From an uncultured Pelagibacteraceae bacterium (GTDB lineage Bacteria; Pseudomonadota; Alphaproteobacteria; Pelagibacterales; Pelagibacteraceae): DNA of 64,000 nt. Positions 10,124-18,918 of this stretch are shown one piece after another. Under the pieces are notes generated by a model, which worked only from the letters and a program-made list of their open reading frames with translations, searched no databases and was not told the origin of the DNA. Every line of letters begins with the position of its first letter. Positions within the stretch are counted from its first letter, which is position 1. The position numbers were made by a program, and so were the translations under genes. The stretch covers positions 5,001-69,000 of the forward strand of contig CACKOH010000005.1 in the NCBI GenBank assembly GCA_902601785.1, in the 5' to 3' direction.

Positions 10124-12688
10124 ATGTTTAATCCATTAAATCTAATCTCCAAATTTATTAAATCTAGCAACCAAAAAGAGCTTGATAGGGTCAGCAAGAT
10201 TGTTGAAAAAATTAATTCGTTAGAGGAAAAATTTATAAATTTAGATGACTCAGATTTTCCAAAAAAAACTTTAGAGCTCAAGGATCTAATTAAGAGTGGA
10301 AAATCATTAAATGATATAATGCCCGAAGCTTTTGCAATTGTAAGAGAAGCTTCAAAAAGAACTCGAAAAGAAAGGCATTTTGATGTTCAATTAATTGGTG
10401 GTGTTATTCTACATGAAGGTAAAATCGCTGAGATGAGAACTGGTGAAGGAAAAACTTTAACAATCACGTTGGCAGCTTATTTAAATGCACTAAATGAAAA
10501 AGGAGTTCATATAGTAACCGTTAATGATTATTTGGCAAAAAGAGACTCTATAGAAATGGGGCTAATTTATAATTTTCTTGGGTTAACTTCGGGGTTTATT
10601 AATAACAGCCAAAGCGATGAGGAACGTAAAAAAAATTATAATTGTGACATTACCTATGCAACAAATAGTGAGTTAGGATTTGATTATCTTAGGGATAATA
10701 TGAAATTTTCACAAAGTGAGATGGTTCAAAGAGAACATTCATTTTCAATTGTTGATGAAATTGACTCTTGCTTGATTGATGAAGCAAGAACACCATTAGT
10801 AATTTCTGGATCTGCCGAAAATAAAACTGAACAGTACAGGGTTATCGATAAACTAATAAAATTTTTAAATGAAAAAGATTTTGAAATTGATGAAAAAGAA
10901 AAAACTATTCTTTTAAGTAATCAGGGAATTAATAGTGTTGAAAAACATTTTTCAAATGCGGGAATATTAAAAAATGATAATTTTTATGATCCAGAAAACC
11001 TTCATTTAGTTCATCATGTTAATCAAGCTTTAAGAGCAAATCATTTATTTGAAAAAGGGAAAGACTATATTGTTCAAGATGGAAGTTTGAAAATAGTTGA
11101 TGAGCTAACTGGAAGAATTCTTGAAGGGAGACGTTTTGGAGATGGCCTTCATCAAGCACTTGAAGCTAAAGAAAAAATTGATATACAGGCTGAAAATCAA
11201 ACATTAGCATCAATAACTTATCAAAATTATTTTAAACTTTATAAAAAGATAGCAGGTTGTACTGGAACTGCTTTAACAGAATCTGCAGAGTTCTTTGAAA
11301 TTTATGATTTATCAGTTGTAGTAATTCCTACTAATAAAGAAATGATTAGAAAAGACTTTAATGATTTAATATTTAGAACTGAAAAAGAAAAAAATAATGC
11401 AATTATTAATAAAATTATAGAACGTAATGAGCTTGGCCAACCAATACTAGTTTTTACATCAAGTGTAAATAAATCTGAGGTTTATTCAAATTTATTAAAT
11501 AAAAAGAATATTAAACATGTGGTCCTAAATGCCAAAAATCATGAAAATGAGGCTGAAATTATAGCAAATGCAGGTAAAGAAAAATCTTTAATTATCACTA
11601 CCAGTATTTCTGGACGTGGTGTTGACATCCAGCTTGGAGGAAAAAAAGGATCTATTCCTGATGAACAGCTCACAATTGACAAAGATAAAATAAAGTCTTT
11701 AGGAGGCTTGTTTGTAATTGGCACAGAAAGAATGGAGTCTAGGAGAGTTGATAATCAAGCAAGAGGTAGATCAGGAAGACAAGGGGATGAAGGGAGCTCG
11801 GTATTCTATGTAAGTTTGGAGGATGACTTAATGAGAATTTTTGGTTCTGAGTCTATGAATAATATGCTTGAAAAGTTAGGGCTTAAAGATGGGGAAAGCA
11901 TAGATCATCCTTGGATCAATAAAGCATTAGAGAGAGCGCAGCAGAAAGTAGAGGCAAGAAATTTTGATATTAGAAAAACCCTAATAAAATTTGACAATGT
12001 GCTGAATGATCAAAGACATGTTGTTTTTTCTCAGAGAAAAAACGCAATGAGTAGTGGTGATATTTTTGGTTATTCTGATGAATTTTTAAAAGAGATAATT
12101 GAGGACTTAATTAAACTGAAGGTTCAAAAACTTTCAAACCCTAAGAGCACAGAATTTAGTAACAAAATTAAGCAAATACTAGGAAAAAGTTTCACAGATA
12201 AGGAGTTTGAGGAATTAATTGCATCTAAAGATGAAGAGTTAAAAGAAAAAATACTTTCAAAATTTAATGAAACAAGAAATGAAAGAATTAAGATCCTTGG
12301 AGAAGATTATGCAAAAGAAATAGAAAAAAGAATTTTTCTACAATCCATTGATTTAAATTGGAAATCCCACATTCAATATTTAGAACAATTAAGACAAGTT
12401 GTTGGTTTAAGATCTTATGGTCAAAGAGATCCCCTAGTTGAATATAAAAAAGAAGCTTTTGATTTATTTTCTAACCTCTTAGAAAAACTAAAATTAGACT
12501 ATGTTACAATCTTAATGAATTTAAAAGTAGTTCAGGAAGAACAACCCTCAAATCGAAATATTAGAAATATAGAAAAAAATAACAATCCTAAATGTTTACT
12601 TATCACTAAGAAAAATGAAAAAATTTCAAGAAATGACAGATGTCAAGCAACAGGGAAAAAATTTAAAAATTGCTGTGGGGCTTTGTAA
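10124..12688 (+). CDS. secA: Preprotein translocase ATPase subunit SecA
   Basis: 854 aa. It drives post-translational protein export through SecYEG. Visible motifs include Walker A in 'EMRTGEGKTLTITLAAYLN' (about 102-121), Walker B 'SIVDEIDSCLIDEARTPLV', 'CTGTALTES' and the helicase-like 'GRGVDIQLGG' and 'QARGRSGRQGDEG'. The C-terminus ends 'RNDRCQATGKKFKNCCGAL'. This resembles the SEC-C zinc motif (usually CxCGSGKKYKxCH/C) but lacks the second Cys and one residue. Whether it still binds zinc or SecB is uncertain. SecA is otherwise full length and convergent with accA at a 2-base gap. Confidence 0.97.
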   Translation: MFNPLNLISKFIKSSNQKELDRVSKIVEKINSLEEKFINLDDSDFPKKTLELKDLIKSGKSLNDIMPEAFAIVREASKRTRKERHFDVQLIGGVILHEGKIAEMRTGEGKTLTITLAAYLNALNEKGVHIVTVNDYLAKRDSIEMGLIYNFLGLTSGFINNSQSDEERKKNYNCDITYATNSELGFDYLRDNMKFSQSEMVQREHSFSIVDEIDSCLIDEARTPLVISGSAENKTEQYRVIDKLIKFLNEKDFEIDEKEKTILLSNQGINSVEKHFSNAGILKNDNFYDPENLHLVHHVNQALRANHLFEKGKDYIVQDGSLKIVDELTGRILEGRRFGDGLHQALEAKEKIDIQAENQTLASITYQNYFKLYKKIAGCTGTALTESAEFFEIYDLSVVVIPTNKEMIRKDFNDLIFRTEKEKNNAIINKIIERNELGQPILVFTSSVNKSEVYSNLLNKKNIKHVVLNAKNHENEAEIIANAGKEKSLIITTSISGRGVDIQLGGKKGSIPDEQLTIDKDKIKSLGGLFVIGTERMESRRVDNQARGRSGRQGDEGSSVFYVSLEDDLMRIFGSESMNNMLEKLGLKDGESIDHPWINKALERAQQKVEARNFDIRKTLIKFDNVLNDQRHVVFSQRKNAMSSGDIFGYSDEFLKEIIEDLIKLKVQKLSNPKSTEFSNKIKQILGKSFTDKEFEELIASKDEELKEKILSKFNETRNERIKILGEDYAKEIEKRIFLQSIDLNWKSHIQYLEQLRQVVGLRSYGQRDPLVEYKKEAFDLFSNLLEKLKLDYVTILMNLKVVQEEQPSNRNIRNIEKNNNPKCLLITKKNEKISRNDRCQATGKKFKNCCGAL

Positions 12689-12690
12689 TT

Positions 12691-13785
12691 TTAAATTAAT
12701 AAAAAAATCAAACCTAACAAAATAACAATTATACCAATACTAATTTGTATTTTTTTTGATTTTAAAATATTTTCAAATTTATTTTTTTTGACAGTCAATG
12801 AACTTAAATCTTCAGTTGTGCTTATAAATCCTTCATTCCTTCCAATCTTTAAAAACTTATTTTTTCTTTCATTTGCTATCTCCTCTGGAGATAAGTCTTT
12901 AAAGTAATCTAAATTTTGTGTGATAGAAGTTTTTAAGTTTTCAAGCATCTTATCTCTATCTCGATGAGCACCACCCAAAGGCTCAGGAATAATTTCGTCG
13001 ATAACTTTTAACTTCAATAAATCTTTTGCTGAGAGTTTCATTGCTTTTGCAGCATCGAGCATTTTCTTTGGGTCTCTCCAAAGAATAGTTGCACATCCCT
13101 CGGGAGATATAACTGAATAGATTGCATTCTCAAACATTATAACTTTATTTGAAGATGCAAGAGCGATTGCTCCTCCAGAACCACCCTCACCAATTATTAT
13201 TGCAATTGTTGGGACCTTAAGTTCCATGCAACATTCTATTGATTTTGCGATTGCTTCTGCTTGACCTCTTTCCTCTGCGCCAACACCTGGATACGCACCT
13301 GGAGTATCTATAAAGGAAATTATTGGAATATTAAATTTGTTTGCCAAATTCATTAATCGAATTGTTTTCCTGTATCCCTCAGGTCTCATCATTCCAAAGT
13401 TTCTCTCGATTCTGCTATCTAAATCCTCTCCTTTTTCTTGTCCAATAACTAAAACTGAATTTCCTTTAAATTTTGCAAAACCAGATAAAACTGATTTATC
13501 TTCACCATAATGACGATCACCAGACAATGAAATAAAATCTTCAAATAAATTGTCTATAAAAAATTTAGATTTTGGTCTGTCCTCATGTCTTGCGACCATA
13601 GTTGTTTGCCATGGATCTAAATTTGAGTAAATATTTTTTAGTTTCTCATCTAACTCTGCTTGAGTGCTAGATATTTTTTGAGTATCAACTTCTGATAGCC
13701 CTTCTTGATTATAAGGATCCTTTAATTTTTCTATCTCATTTTCAAGATTTTTAATTTCATTTTCAAAATTAAGGTAATTTTTCAT
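12691..13785 (-). CDS. accA: Acetyl-CoA carboxylase carboxyltransferase alpha subunit, with C-terminal membrane segment
   Basis: 364 aa, against about 320 for most AccA proteins. Residues 1-320 match the family throughout ('DRHYGEDKSVLSGFAKFKG', 'PGAYPGVGAEERGQAEAIA', 'GEGGSGGAIAL', 'SPEGCA'). With AccD it moves carboxyl from biotin-BCCP to acetyl-CoA, giving malonyl-CoA for fatty acids. About 43 extra residues follow; they end in a basic linker and a 19-residue hydrophobic stretch (about 346-364), a likely single membrane anchor. The extension is in frame with no sign of error. Its partner accD lies at 35170. Convergent with secA. Confidence 0.95.
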   Translation of the reverse strand: MKNYLNFENEIKNLENEIEKLKDPYNQEGLSEVDTQKISSTQAELDEKLKNIYSNLDPWQTTMVARHEDRPKSKFFIDNLFEDFISLSGDRHYGEDKSVLSGFAKFKGNSVLVIGQEKGEDLDSRIERNFGMMRPEGYRKTIRLMNLANKFNIPIISFIDTPGAYPGVGAEERGQAEAIAKSIECCMELKVPTIAIIIGEGGSGGAIALASSNKVIMFENAIYSVISPEGCATILWRDPKKMLDAAKAMKLSAKDLLKLKVIDEIIPEPLGGAHRDRDKMLENLKTSITQNLDYFKDLSPEEIANERKNKFLKIGRNEGFISTTEDLSSLTVKKNKFENILKSKKIQISIGIIVILLGLIFLLI

Positions 13786-13862
13786 GATTTAGTTATATCG
13801 GATAGTTAAATTATAAAAAAGGCTATAAAATGATGAATTATTTTAAAGGTAATTGTTATTAA

Positions 13863-13890
13863 TTGACTAAATAATTTTAACAGATAGAAA
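13863..13890 (+). promoter_or_regulatory. Candidate promoter of the riboswitch-glcB transcript
   Basis: TTGACT (13863-13868) and TAGAAA (13885-13890) are 16 bases apart. A start about seven bases downstream falls at 13897, exactly where stem P1 of the first glycine aptamer begins. The -10 match is moderate (4 of 6), so the main support is the position. Confidence 0.4.
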
Positions 13891-13896
13891 TTCATG

Positions 13897-14038
13897 ATCG
13901 GGAGAGACTAAGCAATTTTTAGCGCCGAAGGAGCAACCACCCCGGAAACTCTCAGGCAAAAGGACCGATTTAGGCATAACACTCTGGAAAGAGATTAAAT
14001 TCCGCCGAAGGAGCAAAACTCTCAGGCAAAAATACAGA
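13897..14038 (+). promoter_or_regulatory. Tandem glycine riboswitch
   Basis: Two aptamers lie in series. Each has the conserved core GCCGAAGGAGCAA followed by ACTCTCAGGCAAAA (13924-13936/13948-13961, and 14004-14016/14018-14031). P1 of aptamer 1 is ATCGG (13897) with CCGAT (13969), and P1 of aptamer 2 is TCTG (13983) with CAGA (14038). The linker is short. Only 18 bases separate the second aptamer from the glcB start; they include GGGG (14040-14043) and a CAC-GAAA-GTG mini-hairpin, which points to control of translation start rather than a terminator. A glycine riboswitch on malate synthase is a known SAR11 feature tied to its glycine/serine requirement. Confidence 0.95.
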
Positions 14039-14056
14039 TGGGGTCACGAAAGTGCT

Positions 14057-16219
14057 ATGCAAGAAAAATACATAAATATTAAAAGTTTGAAAGTTTCAAG
14101 TGATCTTGTTCAATTTGTTAAGGATGAGCTACTTAAAGAAACAGATATATCACCAGAAAATTTTTGGGCAGGTTTCGAAAAAACTGTAAATGAATTAGCA
14201 CCTAAAAATAGAGAATTAATAAACATTAGAAAAGATTTACAAAACAAAATTAATGATTGGCATATCAAAAATAAGGGATCAGAATTCAATTTTGAAAAGT
14301 ATAAAAAATTTTTAATTGAAATAGGCTATTTAAAAAATGAAGGACCTGATTTTCAAATTGAAACAAAAGATGTAGATGACGAAATAGCAAAAATCGCAGG
14401 GCCTCAACTGGTAGTGCCAGTTATGAACGCAAGATATGCTCTGAATGCTGCAAATGCTAGATGGATGAGTTTATATGATAGTCTATACGGAACTGATATC
14501 ATTGAGCAATCAGAAGATAGTGTTTCAGAGAGATATGACCCACTAAGAGGTGAAATGGTTATTAAGTATGGCAGAGATTTTTTAGACAAATATTTTCCAT
14601 TGAAAGATTTAAGCTGGAAAAAAATAACAAGCTTTGCAGTAAAAGATAGAAAACTAAAAGTTCTTAAAGGTGCTGATTTAGTTAGCTTGATAGATGAAGA
14701 TAAATTTATTGGTCATAGAGGCGAAAGTGATAATCCTTCTGCAATTATTTTAAGAAATAATAATTTGCATATTGAAATTTTAAAAGACTCTAGAGCATTT
14801 GCTGCTCAACAAGACCATGCAGGTATAAGCGATATAATAGTAGAGTCAGCAGTATCAACTATTTGTGATAATGAAGACAGTGTAGCAGCAGTTGACTCGG
14901 AAGATAAAATTATTTGTTACAGAAATTGGCTAGGTTTAATGCGTGGAGACCTAAAGTCAAAATTTGAAAAGGATGGAAAATTATATGAGAGAAAGCTAAA
15001 TCCAAATAGAAGTTATATTTCTAAGGATGGTAAGGGTCTAAAATTACATGGCAGAAGCCTTCTACTTGTAAGAAATGTTGGGCATTTAATGACAAACCCA
15101 TCCATTATTTTAAATGATGGAAATGAAGTGCCAGAAGGTATCTTAGATGCATTTATAACGACTGCTGCAGCACTTCATGATTTAAAGAAAAAAAATAATT
15201 CACGAACTGGATCAGTATATATTGTTAAACCCAAAATGCATGGACCAGAGGAAACGGCATTTACAGATTTAATTTTTTCAAAAGTAGAAGAGGTTTTAAG
15301 ATTAAAAAAATATACATGCAAAATAGGAATAATGGATGAAGAAAGAAGAACATCCTCTAATTTGAAAGAGTGTATTAGGTCCTTAAAAAATAGAGTATTT
15401 TTTATAAATACAGGATTTTTAGATAGAACTGGTGATGAAATGCACACATCAATGATGGCAGGACCTATGATTAAAAAAGGAGAAATGAAGTCATCAAAAT
15501 GGATTACAGCTTACGAAAACAGAAATGTGGATATTGGATTAAAATGTGGTTTTTCTGGTAAAGCTCAAATTGGTAAAGGTATGTGGGCTATGCCTGACAA
15601 GATGAAAGATATGATGGAACAAAAAACAGGCCATTTAAAAGCTGGTGCAAATTGTGCTTGGGTGCCCTCTCCAACTGCTGCTGCCCTTCACGCTCTACAT
15701 TATCATGAAATAAATATTTTTGATGAACAGAAAAAAATTTTAAATAGGAATCAAGCAAAACTTGATGATCTTCTAACAATACCAGTAGCAGATAGAACTA
15801 ATTGGTCTGTTGAAGAAATAAATAATGAAATAAGTAATTCAGCCCAAACATTACTTGGATATGTGGTGAGATGGGTTGACCAAGGAATAGGTTGTTCTAA
15901 AGTTCCAGATATTAACAACGTAGGTCTAATGGAAGATAGAGCGACTTTAAGAATTTCCTCGCAACATATTGCCAACTGGATACATCATGGAATTACTACA
16001 GAAATTCAAGTAACAGAAATTATGAAAGAAATGGCAAAAATTGTTGATAGCCAAAATAAGAATGACTCTGAATATATCAAAATGAGTGATGACTTCGAAA
16101 ACTCTATAGCTTTCAAAACTGCATGTGATTTAGTATTTAAAGGCAAGCAGCAGCCCTCTGGATATACTGAACCATTATTACATATTAATAGATTAGAAAA
16201 AAAATCTAATCTGAATTAG
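14057..16219 (+). CDS. glcB: Malate synthase G
   Basis: 720 aa, the monomeric G form. It condenses glyoxylate with acetyl-CoA to malate. Motifs include 'GRDFLDKYFPL', 'QQDHAGISDIIVESAVSTI', 'GLMRGDL', 'MHGPEETAFTDLIF' and 'NTGFLDRTGDEMHTSM', the last covering the catalytic region. It sits directly behind a tandem glycine riboswitch, so glycine level probably sets its expression; glycine can be a source of glyoxylate. The ATG lies 18 bases after the second aptamer. The 3' end overlaps convergent recR by 14 bases. Confidence 0.97.
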   Translation: MQEKYINIKSLKVSSDLVQFVKDELLKETDISPENFWAGFEKTVNELAPKNRELINIRKDLQNKINDWHIKNKGSEFNFEKYKKFLIEIGYLKNEGPDFQIETKDVDDEIAKIAGPQLVVPVMNARYALNAANARWMSLYDSLYGTDIIEQSEDSVSERYDPLRGEMVIKYGRDFLDKYFPLKDLSWKKITSFAVKDRKLKVLKGADLVSLIDEDKFIGHRGESDNPSAIILRNNNLHIEILKDSRAFAAQQDHAGISDIIVESAVSTICDNEDSVAAVDSEDKIICYRNWLGLMRGDLKSKFEKDGKLYERKLNPNRSYISKDGKGLKLHGRSLLLVRNVGHLMTNPSIILNDGNEVPEGILDAFITTAAALHDLKKKNNSRTGSVYIVKPKMHGPEETAFTDLIFSKVEEVLRLKKYTCKIGIMDEERRTSSNLKECIRSLKNRVFFINTGFLDRTGDEMHTSMMAGPMIKKGEMKSSKWITAYENRNVDIGLKCGFSGKAQIGKGMWAMPDKMKDMMEQKTGHLKAGANCAWVPSPTAAALHALHYHEINIFDEQKKILNRNQAKLDDLLTIPVADRTNWSVEEINNEISNSAQTLLGYVVRWVDQGIGCSKVPDINNVGLMEDRATLRISSQHIANWIHHGITTEIQVTEIMKEMAKIVDSQNKNDSEYIKMSDDFENSIAFKTACDLVFKGKQQPSGYTEPLLHINRLEKKSNLN

Positions 16220-16823
16220 AAATTAAATTTGAACGGTTTTTAAAAGCTGAAAATAAAGTTCCATCATCCAAACTTTCTATCTCACCACCAACGGGTAGAC
16301 CCTGAGCCAACTTCGTTACTTTAACCTCAATACCTTTTAGACTGTCCTGTATATAATATGCAGTTGTCTGACCCTCAACCGTTGCACTGGTAGCTAAAAT
16401 TACTTCATCGATATTATCTTTTTTTACTCTTTCTACTAAAGAATTAATTAGCAAGTCCTCTTTTTTTTGACCAACTGATGAAATTGTACCCCCTAAAATA
16501 TGAAAATATCCACTGAATATATTAGAACTTTCTATGCTCCATTGATCGGATATATTCTCAACAACACATATCTTATTATATTTTTTATCAACAATCTTAC
16601 AGTTGTCAAAATTACACTCAATTGAATTTGATTTTAAAGTCCCACAAATTTTACAACGAACAATATTTTTGTATACATCGGCTAGTGACTTTGCCAAAGG
16701 CTTAACAAGTTCATCACGATTATTTATTAATTTTAATACAATTCGCTTTGCTGATTTGGGTCCTAAGCCTGGTAGTTTAGATATTAGTTTAACCAGTTCT
16801 TCTATTTCATTAATGTTTTGCAT
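16206..16823 (-). CDS. recR: Recombination protein RecR
   Basis: 205 aa. Part of the RecFOR pathway that loads RecA at gaps. The helix-hairpin-helix ('LPGLGPKSAKRIVL', about 18-31), the zinc finger with 'CKIC' (about 57-60) and two further Cys, and the Toprim domain ('VVENISD', 'TSATVEGQTTAYY') are all present. It follows ybaB with a short spacer, the common recR-ybaB-dnaX order. Convergent overlap with glcB at the 3' end. Confidence 0.95.
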   Translation of the reverse strand: MQNINEIEELVKLISKLPGLGPKSAKRIVLKLINNRDELVKPLAKSLADVYKNIVRCKICGTLKSNSIECNFDNCKIVDKKYNKICVVENISDQWSIESSNIFSGYFHILGGTISSVGQKKEDLLINSLVERVKKDNIDEVILATSATVEGQTTAYYIQDSLKGIEVKVTKLAQGLPVGGEIESLDDGTLFSAFKNRSNLISNSD

Positions 16824-16826
16824 GAA

Positions 16827-17144
16827 TTATAAAGGCCATTTAAAACCAGGAATACCAAAACCACCTGTAGCTTTTGAAATTTCTTCAGAAGTCTTTGATT
16901 TTAACTGAGCTTTAGCGTTATTGTGAGCGGCAACAATTAGATCTTCAATAATAGCTTTGTCCTCTTTCATAATCTCATCAGATAATTTTATTGTTTGCAT
17001 CTCACCTTCACCATCAAGAGTTATTGTTACAGAATTAGAGCCAGAAACGCCCTCTACTCTTATTTCCTTAATTTTCTGCTGGCTTTCTTTCATTTTTGCC
17101 TCAAGCTCTTTGGCTTTATCTAAAATCTTACTAAAATCAGTCAT
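16827..17144 (-). CDS. YbaB/EbfC family nucleoid-associated protein
   Basis: 105 aa from the ATG at 17144 (MTDFSKILDKAKELE). An in-frame ATG four codons upstream (17156) would overlap dnaX. I prefer 17144 because GAGGG lies at a good ribosome-binding distance and it falls one base after the dnaX stop. Small dimeric DNA-binding protein with an N-terminal helix and the conserved 'MKEDKAIIEDLIVAAHNNA' block. Gene order dnaX-ybaB-recR supports the call. The exact cellular role is not settled in the family. Confidence 0.92.
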   Translation of the reverse strand: MTDFSKILDKAKELEAKMKESQQKIKEIRVEGVSGSNSVTITLDGEGEMQTIKLSDEIMKEDKAIIEDLIVAAHNNAKAQLKSKTSEEISKATGGFGIPGFKWPL

Positions 17145-17145
17145 T

Positions 17146-18780
17146 CTAACCCTCATCCTTTTTTATCTTAACGTCAATTAATTCTGCATCAGGAAAATTT
17201 TCTATTATATTTTTATAAGCTTCTGAAGATTTTGCTTCATCAATTAAAAGTTTCATATTGTTAAGTTGTTTTTCTTTTACAGACATTTCGCCCTTAGATT
17301 TACTAAAAGTAATTATCCATCGCTCAGCAGTCCAATCATAAAGTTTCGATGATAAATCTTTAACAAAATCTTTATCTAAACTATCGTTAAAAGATATCTC
17401 TATTCTATTTTTTTCAAATTTTACTAGATTGACATTTTTTTCTAATTCATATTTCAATTTGATTTCTTTTTTTTCAGAGCAGATTAATAATAGATCATCA
17501 AAAGAATTTATTAGTATTTTATTTTCTGCCTTAATTTCAGTTTGTAATTGTGGTTTATTCTTTTCTTCTTGGGAAATATTTTTTATTTGATCTATTATTT
17601 TATTTGAGCTTATATTTTCTTCAATATCATTGGTTGCTCTTTTTTCAGTTTCAGACTCAATTTTTTTTTGAGATTTCACAGACTGTAAATGCATTAATCT
17701 GATTAGAAACATCTCAATTGATAAATGTTGATTTGAAACTATATCTAATTCTTCAAGAGAGCTAATTGCAAATTGCCAGAACAGTACCAATACATCAGAC
17801 TCTACTTTATTTGAAATACTTTTTATTTTCGAAAACTCTTCATCATTAAGAGAAAAATTTGTACTTTCTAATGTTAAAGAATTTATATTTTTAAAGTAAT
17901 ACAACAATTCTAAGAAATCATTTATGAATACTTTAGGTTCTACTCCTTGGTCATAAATTTTTCTATAAATATTTATTACTTTTGTTTCTTCACCTTTTAA
18001 AATAAGTTCAAATAAATCTATTAGTTGAGATTTATCAAAGTAGCCAAATATTTTTTGTGCTGAGTTCAAATCTAATTCGGTATTTTCATCTAAGCTTAAT
18101 AAAGCCCTATCTAATAGAGATAATGCATCTCTAACTGACCCCTCAGAAATTTTTACTATTAATCTTAAAGCATCGTCAGTAACTTTACCATTTTCTTTAT
18201 CTTTAATTTTTTTTATAAACTCAAATAATTCTGATGATTTAATTCTAGATAAATTAAATCTTTGACACCTAGATACAACTGTGATCGGTATTTTTTTAAT
18301 TTCAGTAGTTGCAAAAATAAACTTCAGATATTCTGGTGGCTCTTCTAATGTTTTTAAAAGAGCATTAAAAGCCTGTTTGCTAAGCATGTGCACTTCATCA
18401 ATTATAAAAATTTTATATTTAGCTGAAGTTGGTCCATATCTAGAAAATTCTATGAGATCTCTAACATCATCTACACCAGTTTTACTAGCTGCATCCATTT
18501 CCAAAACATCAATATGATCGGAACTTGCAATGGAGTCACAATTCTCACATTTTACTTTGCATTTATTTTCAATGCCATTTGAACAGTTAAGAGTCTTTGC
18601 AACAATCCTGGCTATTGTGGTTTTACCAATTCCTCGAATGCCTGTGAATAAATATGCATTTGGAATTTTGTCTGCTTTAATTGAATTTTTTATTGTTTCT
18701 GCAACCACTTCCTGGCCTATTAGATCGTCAAAAGTTTGCGGTCTATATTTTAATGCCAGTACTTTCGAATTATTATTCAT
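17146..18780 (-). CDS. dnaX: DNA polymerase III subunit gamma/tau
   Basis: 544 aa. Clamp-loader ATPase of the replicative polymerase. 'YRPQTFDDLIGQE' opens the AAA+ domain, Walker A is 'GIRGIGKTTIARI' (about 48-60), a four-Cys zinc module ('CSNGIENKCKVKCENC') follows, and Walker B/sensor sequences are 'FIIDEVHMLS' and 'FATTE'. Domain III is present. The C-terminal third (370-544) is divergent and Lys/Glu-rich, as expected for tau. No obvious slippage site was checked in detail. It is followed by ybaB and recR and preceded by the SRP RNA gene. Confidence 0.95.
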   Translation of the reverse strand: MNNNSKVLALKYRPQTFDDLIGQEVVAETIKNSIKADKIPNAYLFTGIRGIGKTTIARIVAKTLNCSNGIENKCKVKCENCDSIASSDHIDVLEMDAASKTGVDDVRDLIEFSRYGPTSAKYKIFIIDEVHMLSKQAFNALLKTLEEPPEYLKFIFATTEIKKIPITVVSRCQRFNLSRIKSSELFEFIKKIKDKENGKVTDDALRLIVKISEGSVRDALSLLDRALLSLDENTELDLNSAQKIFGYFDKSQLIDLFELILKGEETKVINIYRKIYDQGVEPKVFINDFLELLYYFKNINSLTLESTNFSLNDEEFSKIKSISNKVESDVLVLFWQFAISSLEELDIVSNQHLSIEMFLIRLMHLQSVKSQKKIESETEKRATNDIEENISSNKIIDQIKNISQEEKNKPQLQTEIKAENKILINSFDDLLLICSEKKEIKLKYELEKNVNLVKFEKNRIEISFNDSLDKDFVKDLSSKLYDWTAERWIITFSKSKGEMSVKEKQLNNMKLLIDEAKSSEAYKNIIENFPDAELIDVKIKKDEG

Positions 18781-18788
18781 ATATATTA

Positions 18789-18872
18789 GGAGACTAGAAC
18801 CTGAATAACTGTCTCTACGACTGCTTCCGTTAAGATCTGGTCGGGTTCAAGCAGCATCCACCTCTAGCCTCC
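18789..18872 (-). ncRNA. ffs: Signal recognition particle RNA (4.5S type)
   Basis: On the minus strand the segment starts GGAGGCTAGA and ends TCTAGTCTCC, which pair to a long rod. The apex reads CCGACCAGATC-TTAACGG-AAGCAGTC, corresponding to the SRP domain IV core (CAGGTCCGGAAGGAAGCAGCC type), with the asymmetric loop AAGCAG conserved. The apical GGAA is replaced by UAAC closed by a U-G pair. It lies immediately upstream of dnaX, a common place for ffs in alphaproteobacteria. It scaffolds Ffh for co-translational membrane targeting. Ends are estimated from the pairing. Confidence 0.88.
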
Positions 18873-18918
18873 AAAAGTATTATAGCAGTTATATTTTCTA
18901 ATCTACAAGAAAAGATTA

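Noticed and set aside
15175-15975. Three minus-strand frames inside glcB
   Set aside because: They are shadows of a full-length, strongly conserved malate synthase.
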